Shown: positions 24,536 to 32,970, numbered from the stretch's first letter. The stretch: 64,000 nucleotides of DNA from Methylocystis rosea SV97 (GCF_000372845.1 NZ_KB889963.1:1670146-1734145), one strand, 5' to 3'. Notes: generated by a model not told the origin, from the sequence alone. Program-made: numbers and translations.

Positions 24536-27079
24536 TTAATTGCCGGGTCTTGGCGTTAAAGCCTTGGACAGCGTCTCCAATAATCGTTGGTCCGAGTAGG
24601 GCTTGTTGACCACGGGTATGGCGGCGAATCGGGCAGGAATGAGCATATCGGTGTCGTAAGCGGTCGTGAAAACGAACGGCCTCCCCGCATCCTTCAACGC
24701 GTCTGCGATCGGCCAAGCTGGCTCGCCGTTGAGATCGATATCTAGCAGAGCGACATCGAAATTTTCGACGTCGAGCGCGCGCAAAGACTCTCGAATCATT
24801 CCGAAGGGTCCGACCGGGATCATTTTATGCATGCGAAGCAGTTCGCACACATTCAGCGCCACTAGACCGGAGTCTTCAACAACAAGCACGCGCGCGTTGT
24901 CGCACGCTGCGAGGGTCGCGGGCGCGACGCGCACGCCTTTCTTCTTGTCGAGCGGCTCATCTCGCCGCGCGATCTGAGTGAGCGGCATCGACAAGCGACA
25001 TTGCACGCCCTCGGGGTCGAACGTAAGCTCGACGGCGCCCTGTAGATCGAGCGCGATGGCCTTGCCGAGCAGCACCCGTCCAAAGCCCTTTTTGGTGGGC
25101 GGTGTAACGCGCGGGCCGCCACTCTCCTTCCATGTGATGACAAAAGACTCCGCCGGGCTGTTCTCTTCGGCGCCCCAGTCGATGCTGACGAGCCCGCCCG
25201 GGATCGAGAGAGATCCATACTTCTGCGCATTCGTGGCGAGTTCGTGAATGGCGAGACTGATGGCGAGCGCCGCCTTTGGTTTGAGCACCACCGGGTCGCC
25301 TGTGACCCGGCAACAATCCGAAGGAAGAGTCTCGAGCTCCGATTCGACCAATGCCTTGATGGACACTCCTTCCCACCTGCTTTCGGTCAAGAGAGTTTGC
25401 ATCCGCGCCATGGAGAACAGCCGATTTTGCAAATCCTCCTGAAACGCTTCGAGCGAGACCGCCGACCGTGACGTGAATCGAACGAGCGACTGGATGACGG
25501 CGATCGTGTTTTTCACCCGATGGTCGAGTTCGGCCATCAACATGTCTTGACGGGCTTTCGCTGCATGACGCTCCCGCAAAGCTTCATCGAGCGTGCGAAG
25601 AATAACCTCCATAATCGATGTGCGCAGCGCTTTGGCGGATTCCACTTCCCTTCCGGTCCAAGGCTCCGACTTCAGGCGCACCATTTGTTCCCAGGCCGTG
25701 AAGGAGGCGCGGGGCGACAGCGTCTCGCCATCGGACGAGGGCTGAACGGGCTTTTCCGGGTTTCCAGCCCATTTCACGATTTCCGTGACTTCCGGTCTGA
25801 ACCAGATCACGTAATCCCTTGGCGTCCGCGAAACGGATATCGCCAGCACCCCGGAGCCGACCTGACGAAAGTCTTCTGCTGGCGCAAACAGCACAGGGAG
25901 AGATTCGCTGACGAAAACGCCATCTTGCCCATTGGCGTCGAGCCAATGGATCAGCGACATAATCTGCTTTTCAGAAGGCACGTCGCCAATGCTCGTCAAT
26001 TTTTCATCGACAAAGATCGCGCAACCATTCGCTGGGATGAGATCCAACAGATTCGGCGGACTGGAAATCAGCGCGTCGTTGAAGCCTTTTCGCGCCATCG
26101 ATGTGACAATCGCGCGCTCGATCTCTCCGGCTTTCACGCGCGCTCCCGCCAGCTCAGATGCGATCTTCTCCTGGAGCTGAAGGGAAGCGACTTGCGAAAA
26201 CAATTCGCAGGCTGCGCGCAACCGCGTGTCTAAAAAATGCGGGGAATAGTCATGGCAGGCAATCAAGCCCCACAACTCCCCGTCGATCACGATTGACATC
26301 GACATGGAAGCCTGCACGCCCATGTTCTTCAAATACTGGACATGGATGGGCGAGACGCTGCGCAGAACGCTGTGGCTCAAATCGAGCGGCCGGCCGGTTT
26401 TCGGGTTGTCCGCCGGAATGAGCGGCGCTGGCGTGTAGTCTACGTCGGGAATCGATCGCAACCAATTGGCGACATAAAGCCGTCGCGCCTGCTGCGGAAC
26501 ATCGGACGCCGGATATCGAAGCCCGAGAAACGAGTCGACGCCTTCGGCGCGCGACTCGGCAATAACGCTTCCCGACCCGTCTTGTAGAAATTGATAGACC
26601 ATCACGCGGTCGAAGCCGGTGGCTCTGAAAACCTCTTCGGCCACGGATGAGACGAACTTCGAAATCGTCTCCGTTGCGGTGCAGTTGGCGATCATGCGCT
26701 GAACAAGCGCGAGAGGCTCCCGCTCGAACCCCGAGCGCTGCGGCTCGAGTTCAATGATGATCAATCCCTCGGAGATGTGCACGACGCCATCGAGCGCCAT
26801 TCGCGAAACGCCAATAGACGTCTCGAACACCAGCAGAGGACGTGGAATGACGATCGCTTCGTCGATGAGTCGGCAGAGTTTGGTCGCCGCAACCGAGCCG
26901 AGGCGGGCCTCCAAACTCTGGCCGAGCAACGCGTCAGGTGGCGCGCCGAGAAGCCCCATTGTGTCGCCCGCGACCTGGACCACGGTCATGTGATCAGGGT
27001 CGAGCGCGAGCAAAACTCCATGCGGCTGGATCGCGCCGGATATGTGGATCGGTTCTTTGTCGCAAGCGGAAAGATCCAT
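24536..27079 (-). CDS. Bacteriophytochrome HWE-type histidine kinase with C-terminal receiver
   Basis: An 847-residue red/far-red photoreceptor kinase. Domains: PAS (residues about 1-110) beginning DLSACDKEPIHISGAIQPHG, with the biliverdin-binding Cys at residue 6; GAF (about 130-300) with YPASDVPQQARRLY; PHY (about 310-480) with the SPRASF tongue motif; an HWE/HisKA2-type kinase with phosphoacceptor His in ELDHRVKNTIAVIQSLVRF near 525 and the ATP-lid region HELATNAQKYGSL; and a receiver from about 725 (VLVVEDSGLVAL, acceptor Asp in ALLDIDLNGE). The fused receiver makes it a hybrid kinase. No haem oxygenase (bphO) or separate response regulator is in the window. ATG 27079 is preferred to an upstream TTG. 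The output pathway is unknown; the divergent ceramidase gene shares its promoter region. Confidence 0.92.
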   Translation of the reverse strand: MDLSACDKEPIHISGAIQPHGVLLALDPDHMTVVQVAGDTMGLLGAPPDALLGQSLEARLGSVAATKLCRLIDEAIVIPRPLLVFETSIGVSRMALDGVVHISEGLIIIELEPQRSGFEREPLALVQRMIANCTATETISKFVSSVAEEVFRATGFDRVMVYQFLQDGSGSVIAESRAEGVDSFLGLRYPASDVPQQARRLYVANWLRSIPDVDYTPAPLIPADNPKTGRPLDLSHSVLRSVSPIHVQYLKNMGVQASMSMSIVIDGELWGLIACHDYSPHFLDTRLRAACELFSQVASLQLQEKIASELAGARVKAGEIERAIVTSMARKGFNDALISSPPNLLDLIPANGCAIFVDEKLTSIGDVPSEKQIMSLIHWLDANGQDGVFVSESLPVLFAPAEDFRQVGSGVLAISVSRTPRDYVIWFRPEVTEIVKWAGNPEKPVQPSSDGETLSPRASFTAWEQMVRLKSEPWTGREVESAKALRTSIMEVILRTLDEALRERHAAKARQDMLMAELDHRVKNTIAVIQSLVRFTSRSAVSLEAFQEDLQNRLFSMARMQTLLTESRWEGVSIKALVESELETLPSDCCRVTGDPVVLKPKAALAISLAIHELATNAQKYGSLSIPGGLVSIDWGAEENSPAESFVITWKESGGPRVTPPTKKGFGRVLLGKAIALDLQGAVELTFDPEGVQCRLSMPLTQIARRDEPLDKKKGVRVAPATLAACDNARVLVVEDSGLVALNVCELLRMHKMIPVGPFGMIRESLRALDVENFDVALLDIDLNGEPAWPIADALKDAGRPFVFTTAYDTDMLIPARFAAIPVVNKPYSDQRLLETLSKALTPRPGN

Positions 27080-27474
27080 GACCAAGCTTAGCCTTAGCGT
27101 TATCTCCGGTCCAGACGCTTCTCGGCAATGGGTGGATCAAAATCGGCTCTGGCGTATTTGTTTCTCGTCTATGCTGCTGATCGTCATAATGACCTTGAGC
27201 TATCGCGACATCCGTTGGGATGAGCCCACCTGGCCACCGTCTCAAAATCTGTAGGGCGTTCTGTGAATACAAGTCACTGGATTTTCGAGGACTGCGTGAA
27301 ATGGCGTCTTGATTTTAAGGAAGGCTTCGAAGCAATGTAACTGCATGTGTCAAAGCTTATGTAACTACGTGTGTCACAATAACGTGAAACATGAAAACAA
27401 TCAATTTCAACGACGCGAGCCGCGACTTTTGAGAGCGTCTTCCAGCCGTAGCAATTGACCTGCAAAAAAAGCTC
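27080..27474. other. Gene-poor divergent regulatory interval
   Basis: About 395 AT-richer bases between the phytochrome and ceramidase-family starts. A 58-codon plus-strand frame (27078-27254) with one hydrophobic segment exists, but it has no ribosome-binding site and overlaps the phytochrome start, so it is not called. The notable content is the direct repeat listed separately at 27335-27376. Confidence 0.5.
27335..27376. promoter_or_regulatory. 18-bp direct repeat, candidate tandem operator
   Basis: ATGTAACTGCATGTGTCA (27335-27352) and ATGTAACTACGTGTGTCA (27359-27376) match at 16 of 18 positions, spaced 24 bases start to start. The HindIII-like AAGCTT lies between. It is located about 100 bases before the ceramidase-family start and 256 bases before the divergent phytochrome start. 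The arrangement fits two same-face binding sites for a regulator; which one is unknown. Confidence 0.45.
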
Positions 27475-28164
27475 ATGGATTGGCGCGCGCCGGTAATGGA
27501 TTATTGCGAGAGACAGACCTCGGCCTTCTGGGCGGAGCCGGCGAATGCGTTGAGCAATTTCGCTTTCGTGATCGCGGCCGCCAGCGCCTTTCTTCTTTGG
27601 CGACGGCGGGGCGGGGCGGATTATCCTGCGCTCGCGCTCATCATCGTCACGGCGTCGGTCGGCGTCGGCAGCTTCATCTTCCATACCGTCGCGACGCGCG
27701 ACGCCATGCTGCTCGACGTCGTTCCGATCGCGATCTTCATCTATAGCTATTTTCTGCTGGCGCTTCGCCGGTACTTTCGTCTGTCGATAATTTGGGCGAC
27801 GGCGATCACGCTGGGCTTCGCCGCCGGCTCGTCTTTCGCAACGACAGTCGACGCGCTAAACGGTTCGGTGGGCTATCTGCCGGCGCTCGCGGCGCTGGCG
27901 ATCTTCGCCGCGCTGCTGTGGACGTCGAGGCGCGAGACGGGGCGCACTCTTGCCGCCGCCGCGCTGCTTTTCGCAATCTCGCTGGTCTTTCGAACGATCG
28001 ACCGCGTGATCTGTCCCGCCGTTCCGCTCGGCGCGCATGTCCTGTGGCATATGCTGAACGCCTGCGTGTTGTGGCTGCTGCTGCGCGCGGCGATCTTCGC
28101 CACAGCCCGCCGCGACGATCAGGCGAGTCCGATCCAGAACGCGAAAGAGCCGACCGCCGCGTGA
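27475..28164 (+). CDS. Ceramidase-family (CREST) integral membrane hydrolase
   Basis: A 229-residue membrane protein with about seven hydrophobic segments, belonging to the alkaline ceramidase / CREST superfamily of metal-dependent lipid hydrolases. Evidence: YCERQTSAFWAEPANALSNFAF at the N-terminus, GSFIFHTVATRDAMLLDVVPI (Ser, His and Asp of the putative Zn site), and HVLWHMLNACVLWLLL with the C-terminal His pair. It would sit in the inner membrane, and the amide substrate (ceramide or another lipid) is not known. The start lies behind a weak site (about AAAAAAAGCTC). The last 46 bases overlap the converging CPBP-like gene. A tandem direct repeat upstream may control it. Confidence 0.8.
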   Translation: MDWRAPVMDYCERQTSAFWAEPANALSNFAFVIAAASAFLLWRRRGGADYPALALIIVTASVGVGSFIFHTVATRDAMLLDVVPIAIFIYSYFLLALRRYFRLSIIWATAITLGFAAGSSFATTVDALNGSVGYLPALAALAIFAALLWTSRRETGRTLAAAALLFAISLVFRTIDRVICPAVPLGAHVLWHMLNACVLWLLLRAAIFATARRDDQASPIQNAKEPTAA

Positions 28165-28718
28165 GAGGCGGTCAGCGGCCAGACGTTGCGCGTGAAAAGG
28201 TAGGCCGTGCTCCACGCGACTCCGGCGAGAAATGTGTTGGCGAGCAGGACGGGATCGCCATAGGCGCCGTGCATCAGCGAAAAAACCGCCGAGGAAAACA
28301 GCACGTAGTTGCGTCCGCTCATCTGCAGCCGATCGGCGATCAGCTTGGGGACCGAGCGGCAGACGACCTCCTGGCAGGGGCTCGAGACGAGCAAATAGAA
28401 GGGCGCGAAGGCGACCCAGTTCGGCTCCGGACTCGAATGATTCAGGAACTGCGCTTCGACGACGATTCCCGCCAGAAGCAGGCAGGTCAGCGCGCCGCAA
28501 ATGAGCCAGGCGAGACCGCCTCTAGGCGCGCCCAGACCGAGTTCAGCGAAGGAATATCCGCCGACCACGCAGGCCGCGATGCAAAGAACGGAAACGACAA
28601 GCAGCGCCTCGAAGCGGATTTGGAATGACAGCGCGCCGGCGGCGATCGCGAGGCTCGGCGCGAGCAGCAAGAGCACGAAGCCGACCAGCGGCGCCAGGGA
28701 TCGCAAGGGAAGCGTCAT
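28119..28718 (-). CDS. CPBP-like intramembrane protease homologue
   Basis: A 199-residue membrane protein with at least five hydrophobic segments. It matches the CPBP (Abi/CAAX-protease-like) layout: motif 1 SSPCQEVVCRSVPKLI, motif 2 VFSLMHGAYG, motif 3 LTASHAAVGSFAFW. The canonical first motif is EExxxR. Here the first Glu is Gln (QEVVCR), so metal-dependent activity may be altered. It converges with and overlaps the ceramidase-family gene by 46 bases. Neither a substrate nor a partner is visible. Confidence 0.68.
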   Translation of the reverse strand: MTLPLRSLAPLVGFVLLLLAPSLAIAAGALSFQIRFEALLVVSVLCIAACVVGGYSFAELGLGAPRGGLAWLICGALTCLLLAGIVVEAQFLNHSSPEPNWVAFAPFYLLVSSPCQEVVCRSVPKLIADRLQMSGRNYVLFSSAVFSLMHGAYGDPVLLANTFLAGVAWSTAYLFTRNVWPLTASHAAVGSFAFWIGLA

Positions 28719-29029
28719 AAAAGCGTAACAGACTTCCCCCTGTCACAGTTCCGTGCGCCCGAGCTCCGTCAAATTGCCGCGCCGCGGCGCCTCGTTGGAG
28801 AGCAGATGGGTCTGTTCCGATAAACGGGCTTTTGTTTCAATGAGTTATCTGGACGAGCCTCGCCTTGACTAAATGAAGGAGCGGAAATATGTTGCGCGCG
28901 GCTCGAAAGGATTGGCCGCAAGCCGAGAATTTCGCGCCGTCTCCCGAACGGTTCGACTTTTCCGTCGCGCGGCGTCGCGCCATCGTTCAATTTTTGCGCA
29001 TGGCGCAATCTGCGAGGCGAAAAACGTCG

Positions 29030-29377
29030 ATGAGCGACGAAAACGACGACGACGCGGAAGACGCGGAGCGCGCGGCGCTCAATGCGCGGCTTCAAAAGCT
29101 CAACGCGGCCTTGCGCAAGGTCGATGAAGAGCAGGCCGCCGCCGAAGCGGCGCCGCGGACGGAGCGCAAGGGCTTCACGCGCGCCATGCGCGTCGGCCTC
29201 AACGCGTTCTCCGAATTCGTCGGGGCGGTGTTGGTCAGCGCCGTTATCGGCTGGCAGGCGGATCAGTGGCTTGGCACGACGCCATGGCTTCTGATCGTGA
29301 TGCTCGGACTGGGCGTCGCGGCGGGATTTTGGAATGTCTATCGCGTGGCGAAGCCGAAAGCGCCGGGCGAGGAGTAG
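29030..29377 (+). CDS. atpI: ATP synthase protein I
   Basis: A 115-residue membrane protein at the head of the F0 operon, thought to help assemble the c-ring. The first 45 residues are acidic and Glu/Ala-rich (EDAERAALNARLQKLNAALR). Two transmembrane helices follow: FSEFVGAVLVSAVIGWQADQ and WLLIVMLGLGVAAGFWNVYR, with the AtpI signature ADQWLGTTPW between. ATG 29030 is preferred over upstream in-frame starts because similarity begins there. It is followed by a palindromic repeat (29375-29486) before atpB, which could set different mRNA levels for atpI and the F0 subunits. Confidence 0.85.
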   Translation: MSDENDDDAEDAERAALNARLQKLNAALRKVDEEQAAAEAAPRTERKGFTRAMRVGLNAFSEFVGAVLVSAVIGWQADQWLGTTPWLLIVMLGLGVAAGFWNVYRVAKPKAPGEE

Positions 29378-29486
29378 AGCAGGTTCCGAAAAAGTTGCAG
29401 ACTTTTTCGATGGGAGGCTGCTCCAACGTTTTGATTTTGAGCGCTTCCCGATCACATCGATTCCATGTGATCGGGAAGCGCTCTAG
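29375..29486. repeat. Family C palindromic repeat, copy 2
   Basis: Two hairpins. Arm 1: CCGAAAAAGT with ACTTTTTCG around 29386-29409. Arm 2: a perfect 19-bp stem, GAGCGCTTCCCGATCACAT (29439-29457) against its complement at 29465-29483 with a 7-base loop. The element separates atpI from atpB and should fold strongly in the mRNA. Confidence 0.82.
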
Positions 29487-29546
29487 GGAACACGAAGGCG
29501 CGTCCTAGCGCCAAGCGGGGCCGGGCGGCGACGCCCGGAAAAAGCG

Positions 29547-30314
29547 ATGAATCCGGAAGAAGCAGCCGCAAAGTCCAATCCCATCGAGCAGTTCGAACTG
29601 CATCGACTGTGGCCCTTCGAGATCAACGGCGTCGAGACGTCCTTCACCAACGCCTCGCTGTTCATGTTGCTCGCCGCGCTCGGCGTCGTCGCGCTGATGA
29701 TCCTTGCGACCTCCAAGAAGGCGATCGTGCCGGGCCGCGTGCAGGCCATGGCCGAGATGCTCTATGAATTCGTCGCCGGCATGGTGCGTCAGACCGCCGG
29801 GACGGAAGGGATGAAGTTCTTTCCCTTCGTCTTCACGCTCTTCGCCTTCATTCTCATCGCCAATCTGATCGGGCTTGTGCCCTACACCTATTCGGTGACG
29901 AGCCAGATCGTCGTCACCTTCGCCTTCGCGATCGTGGTGATCTCGCTCGTGGTCGTTTACGGCCTCTATCGCCACGGCTTCGGCTTCCTCAACCTTTTCG
30001 TGCCGCATGGCGTGCCGCTGCCCGTGCTCGTCGTGCTGGTGCCGATCGAGATCATCTCCTTCCTGTCACGGCCGGTGTCGCTTTCCGTCCGTCTCTTCGC
30101 CAATATTCTCGCCGGCCACATCACCCTCGCCGTGTTCGGCGGTTTCGTGGTGATGCTGCTCGGGGCCGGCGCCTGGGCGGCGCTCGCGCCCGTGCCGATC
30201 CTGGCGATCGTCGCGCTCTATGCGCTCGAACTGCTCGTCGCCTGTCTGCAGGCGTTCGTCTTCAGCGTTCTCACATGCGTCTATCTGAACGACGCTATTC
30301 ACCCGGGCCACTGA
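29547..30314 (+). CDS. atpB: F0F1 ATP synthase subunit a
   Basis: A 255-residue inner-membrane subunit that forms the proton half-channels against the c-ring. It begins PIEQFELHRLWPFEINGVE and carries five to six hydrophobic helices. The essential Arg is in RPVSLSVRLFANILAGHITL, and the last helix ELLVACLQAFVFSVLTCVYL contains the conserved Gln. Length is typical of Alphaproteobacteria. It is second in the atpI-atpB-atpE-atpF'-atpF operon, 45 bases before atpE. Confidence 0.95.
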   Translation: MNPEEAAAKSNPIEQFELHRLWPFEINGVETSFTNASLFMLLAALGVVALMILATSKKAIVPGRVQAMAEMLYEFVAGMVRQTAGTEGMKFFPFVFTLFAFILIANLIGLVPYTYSVTSQIVVTFAFAIVVISLVVVYGLYRHGFGFLNLFVPHGVPLPVLVVLVPIEIISFLSRPVSLSVRLFANILAGHITLAVFGGFVVMLLGAGAWAALAPVPILAIVALYALELLVACLQAFVFSVLTCVYLNDAIHPGH

Positions 30315-30359
30315 TAAAAATCGAACAATAAACGTCGCCCCATTCAGCAGGAGAAAGAT

Positions 30360-30581
30360 ATGTCAGAAATGCAACTCGTCGGCGCCGGACTGGCGGCGAT
30401 CGGCACCGGCGCTGCGGCGATCGGCGTCGGCATCATTTTCGGTAACTTCGTCAACGGCGCGCTGCGTAACCCGTCGGCGGCCGCTTCCCAGTTCACCAAC
30501 GCCATCATCGGCGCGGCGCTTGCCGAAGGCCTGGGCATCTTCGCCTTTCTGATCGCAATCCTGCTCTTCCTGAAGCAGTGA
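30360..30581 (+). CDS. atpE: F0F1 ATP synthase subunit c
   Basis: A 73-residue hairpin of two transmembrane helices. Helix 1 is [20 protein letters not shown], followed by the polar loop [15 protein letters not shown], and helix 2 is [20 protein letters not shown]. The ion-carrying Glu is in [15 protein letters not shown] lies 6 bases before ATG 30360. It forms the rotor ring and is usually the most abundant product of the operon. The stop is followed by an 83-base gap to atpF'. Confidence 0.96.
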   Translation: MSEMQLVGAGLAAIGTGAAAIGVGIIFGNFVNGALRNPSAAASQFTNAIIGAALAEGLGIFAFLIAILLFLKQ

Positions 30582-30664
30582 CGTTTCGCGTCCGGCCTTG
30601 CGGCCGGGCGCGCTTTCTCATGCGCCGCGCGGCCGCCGCGCGGCCTTTGTCCGAGACTTGGATC

Positions 30665-31240
30665 ATGTCCATGGCGATCATCTCTTCCGCTTTCGCCGCC
30701 GAGGGCGAGCAGACGACGCACGAGACCGTCGGCGCCGGCGAAGCGCATCATGAGGGCGCGTTTCCGCCCTTCCAGACCGAAAATTTCGCGCCGCAGATCT
30801 TCTGGCTCGTTGTCATTTTCGGATTGCTCTACGTGCTGATGTCGCGCATCGCGCTTCCGCGCGTCGGCGGCATCATCGAGAACCGGGGCGCCAAGATCGC
30901 TTCAGATCTCGGCGCTGCGCGCGAGATGCAGTCGAAGGCGCAGGCCGCCGCGGCCGCGAATGACGAAAACCTTCGTCGCCGCCGTGACGAGGCGCAAGGC
31001 ATCGGCCGCGAGGCGCAGCACAAGATCGCCGCTGAGACCGCAAAGCAGCGCGAACTCGCCGAATCGCAGGCCGCGGAGAAGATCCGCGCCGCCGACGAGC
31101 GCATCGCGAGCGCCAAGACTCAGGCGCTGGCCAATGTCGAGCAGATCGCCGTCGACGCCGCCGCCTCCATCGTCGAGAAGCTCACCGGAGCCAGAATCGA
31201 CCAGGCCGCGCTCGCCAAGCACGCGACATCGTCGAACTGA
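30665..31240 (+). CDS. atpG: F0F1 ATP synthase subunit b'
   Basis: A 191-residue peripheral-stalk subunit (b', also called AtpF2). A hydrophobic N-terminal helix (FAPQIFWLVVIFGLLYVLMS) is followed by a long Ala/Glu/Arg-rich coiled coil (RDEAQGIGREAQHKIAAETA). The pre-helix stretch GEQTTHETVGAGEAHHEG is longer than in b. The frame extends upstream to 30578, but ATG 30665 is preferred because the b' family starts there. The b'/b pair replaces the b2 homodimer in Alphaproteobacteria. It lies 11 bases before atpF. Symbol use varies (atpG or atpF'). Confidence 0.9.
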   Translation: MSMAIISSAFAAEGEQTTHETVGAGEAHHEGAFPPFQTENFAPQIFWLVVIFGLLYVLMSRIALPRVGGIIENRGAKIASDLGAAREMQSKAQAAAAANDENLRRRRDEAQGIGREAQHKIAAETAKQRELAESQAAEKIRAADERIASAKTQALANVEQIAVDAAASIVEKLTGARIDQAALAKHATSSN

Positions 31241-31251
31241 GGAGAGGCTCA

Positions 31252-31731
31252 ATGCATTTCGACGCGGAATTTTACGTCGCCGTCGGCTTCACGATCTTCC
31301 TTCTCGTGATGATTTGGGTCGGCGCGCATTCGAAGTTCGCCGCCTTCATTGATGCGCGCATCAACCGCATCAAGGGCGAACTCGCCGAAGCCGAACGCCT
31401 GCGCAACGAAGCGGAGGCGCTCCTTGCGTCCTTCGAACAGAAGCGGGCGGAAGCGGAAGCCGAAGCCAAGGCCATCGTCGCGCAGGCGAAGGAAGAGGCG
31501 GAATTGATCGCCGCCGAGGGGCGTCGTCGCCTAGGCGAATTCATGGACCGCAGCGTCAAGCAGGTCGAACAGAAGATCGCTCAGGCGGAGGCGCAGGCCT
31601 CGGCCGAAGTGCGCGCCGCGGCCGCCGACGCCGCGGTTAAGATCGCCGAGCGGGCGCTCTCCGCCGGCGCGGGCGCTGGCAAGGATTTCGTCGGCGACGG
31701 CATCAAGGAATTGAAGTCGCTCGCGCACTGA
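31252..31731 (+). CDS. atpF: F0F1 ATP synthase subunit b
   Basis: A 159-residue stator subunit. The N-terminal membrane helix (FYVAVGFTIFLLVMIWVGAH) is followed by a charged coiled coil (AEAERLRNEAEALLASFEQK, ATG start 31252). GGAGAGG sits 4 bases upstream. It is the last gene of the F0 operon; the F1 genes (atpHAGDC) are elsewhere, as usual in this class. A family C palindrome directly follows the stop and could end or stabilise the transcript. Confidence 0.95.
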   Translation: MHFDAEFYVAVGFTIFLLVMIWVGAHSKFAAFIDARINRIKGELAEAERLRNEAEALLASFEQKRAEAEAEAKAIVAQAKEEAELIAAEGRRRLGEFMDRSVKQVEQKIAQAEAQASAEVRAAAADAAVKIAERALSAGAGAGKDFVGDGIKELKSLAH

Positions 31732-31739
31732 TGAGACGG

Positions 31740-31811
31740 GCGGCTCAAAATCAAAATGCTTGAGCAGGTTCTTATCGAAAAAGTCGATCAACTTTTTCGA
31801 AACCTGCTCTA
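31740..31811. repeat. Family C palindromic repeat, copy 3
   Basis: GAGCAGGTT ... AACCTGCTC outer arms and TCGAAAAAGT (31775-31784) / ACTTTTTCGA (31791-31800) inner arms. It lies between the converging ends of atpF and an exported-protein gene and supplies that gene's TAG stop (31809-31811). It could act as a bidirectional transcript end. Confidence 0.8.
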
Positions 31812-32426
31812 GCCGCCCTTGCGCTTTTTCTCGGCTGGGGGCTTTTCTGCGCCCTGAAAGCCGACCAAAATTTCGTAATCGTCCTGGGCGCGCGGGCTCA
31901 TGAGCGGCACCGTGAACGGATCGGCGACGACCTGAAATTCGCCGCGCGTGCCGCCTTTTGGGATTGAGGCGCTGACGCGATAGGTCTTTGAGGCGACGAG
32001 CGTATCGTCTTTCAGACGGCGAATCGACACCCGCAGATTGGCGCCAAAGGCGCCGGGTTGACCGAGCGCGCCGAGCACGGCGGAGCCTTCGAGGCCCACT
32101 CTGATCGTCAGACGATCGCCGTCGACCACGCATTCGCGCGCCGTCTCGCCAAGCGAAAGCTGATAGCGCACATTGGCGCTATCGGCGTCCGGCGGCGAGC
32201 GCAGCATGGCCGCGCCGCTTTCGACGAAGACTTCCGGACAATCGGGCGTCGCGCCGGGCGGCGCGGGCTGCCCCTCTTTTTGTTCGCCGCCGCCGAAGAT
32301 GCTGGGCACGCGAAGCCGCGGCAGTTCGAAAGCCGCCGCCACAGGCGTAAGCGCGATAGACGCTGAAACAGCAATGGCCAGGCGGCTCTGCGCAGTTCTG
32401 GAGAGCTTGCCCACCGGGCGCTTCAT
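31809..32426 (-). CDS. Exported protein of unknown function
   Basis: A 205-residue protein with a signal peptide (SRLAIAVSASIALTPVAAAF). The mature part begins ELPRLRVPSIFGGGEQKEG and contains TPDCPEVFVESGAAMLRSPP, a cysteine pair (C in DCPE and ECVV) and a beta-rich region resembling bacterial periplasmic domains (VRYQLSLGETARECVVDGDR). No enzyme motif is recognised. ATG 32426 starts 8 bases after the stop of the IalB-family gene. ATG 32456, overlapping that gene, has a slightly better upstream AGGG and is an alternative. The two exported proteins form one operon. Confidence 0.65.
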   Translation of the reverse strand: MKRPVGKLSRTAQSRLAIAVSASIALTPVAAAFELPRLRVPSIFGGGEQKEGQPAPPGATPDCPEVFVESGAAMLRSPPDADSANVRYQLSLGETARECVVDGDRLTIRVGLEGSAVLGALGQPGAFGANLRVSIRRLKDDTLVASKTYRVSASIPKGGTRGEFQVVADPFTVPLMSPRAQDDYEILVGFQGAEKPPAEKKRKGG

Positions 32427-32433
32427 GCAATCG

Positions 32434-32970
32434 TTACGGCAGCTTTGCGAATCCATCCTTGAATCCCTGCAGAGTCAGCGGCAGTCCTATGCCTTCTTCC
32501 GGAACCTGGTGAATGATGAAGGTCGCGGTCTTGCCGCTCTTCAGCTGATCGATGAGCTTGTCGTCCATCATCACCTCGGCGACGCAGCCCGTCGGCAGAC
32601 ATTTGACGAAGCCGGCGCGGCCGACGTCGGTTTGGTCTATTTTCAAGCCGAGCCCGTTGGGCAGGAGCACGCCGAGCGGCGCGATCACGCGCAGCAAACG
32701 GCTCTTCCCGTCGCTTGTCTTCAAGACGATGACGATGAGGTTGATGTTGCTCTTATCCTCGGCGACCACGCTCTGAATCAGCGCGCATTGTTCAGCCGCC
32801 GCGCCTGCGGGCTTTTCGCAGCGCATTTCCCAATCGCCGAATTTGGCCTTGGCGGGGCCGCCTTGCGCGTGGCTCGCGTTGGCGCCGAGTCCGAGCAATA
32901 GCAATGAGGCCGCCGCCGCGACCTGATGTCGCAACAGGCGACGCGTTTTCGCAGCGCGCAAGGGCTTCAT
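32434..32970 (-). CDS. Invasion-associated locus B (IalB) family protein
   Basis: A 178-residue periplasmic protein with an N-terminal signal peptide (VAAAASLLLLGLGANASHAQ). The mature domain shows the IalB pattern: FGDWEMRCEKPAGAAAEQCA, PLGVLLPNGLGLKIDQ, FVKCLPTGCVAEVMMDD. The two cysteine pairs probably form disulfides. IalB was first linked to erythrocyte invasion in Bartonella, but homologues are widespread in free-living Hyphomicrobiales, where the role is unknown. AGGAG precedes ATG 32970 by 5 bases. It is divergent from the cytochrome oxidase operon, with 326 bases between. Confidence 0.85.
   Translation of the reverse strand: MKPLRAAKTRRLLRHQVAAAASLLLLGLGANASHAQGGPAKAKFGDWEMRCEKPAGAAAEQCALIQSVVAEDKSNINLIVIVLKTSDGKSRLLRVIAPLGVLLPNGLGLKIDQTDVGRAGFVKCLPTGCVAEVMMDDKLIDQLKSGKTATFIIHQVPEEGIGLPLTLQGFKDGFAKLP

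Noticed and set aside
27078-27254. 58-codon plus-strand frame with one hydrophobic segment
   Set aside because: No ribosome-binding site; overlaps the phytochrome start and lies in regulatory DNA.
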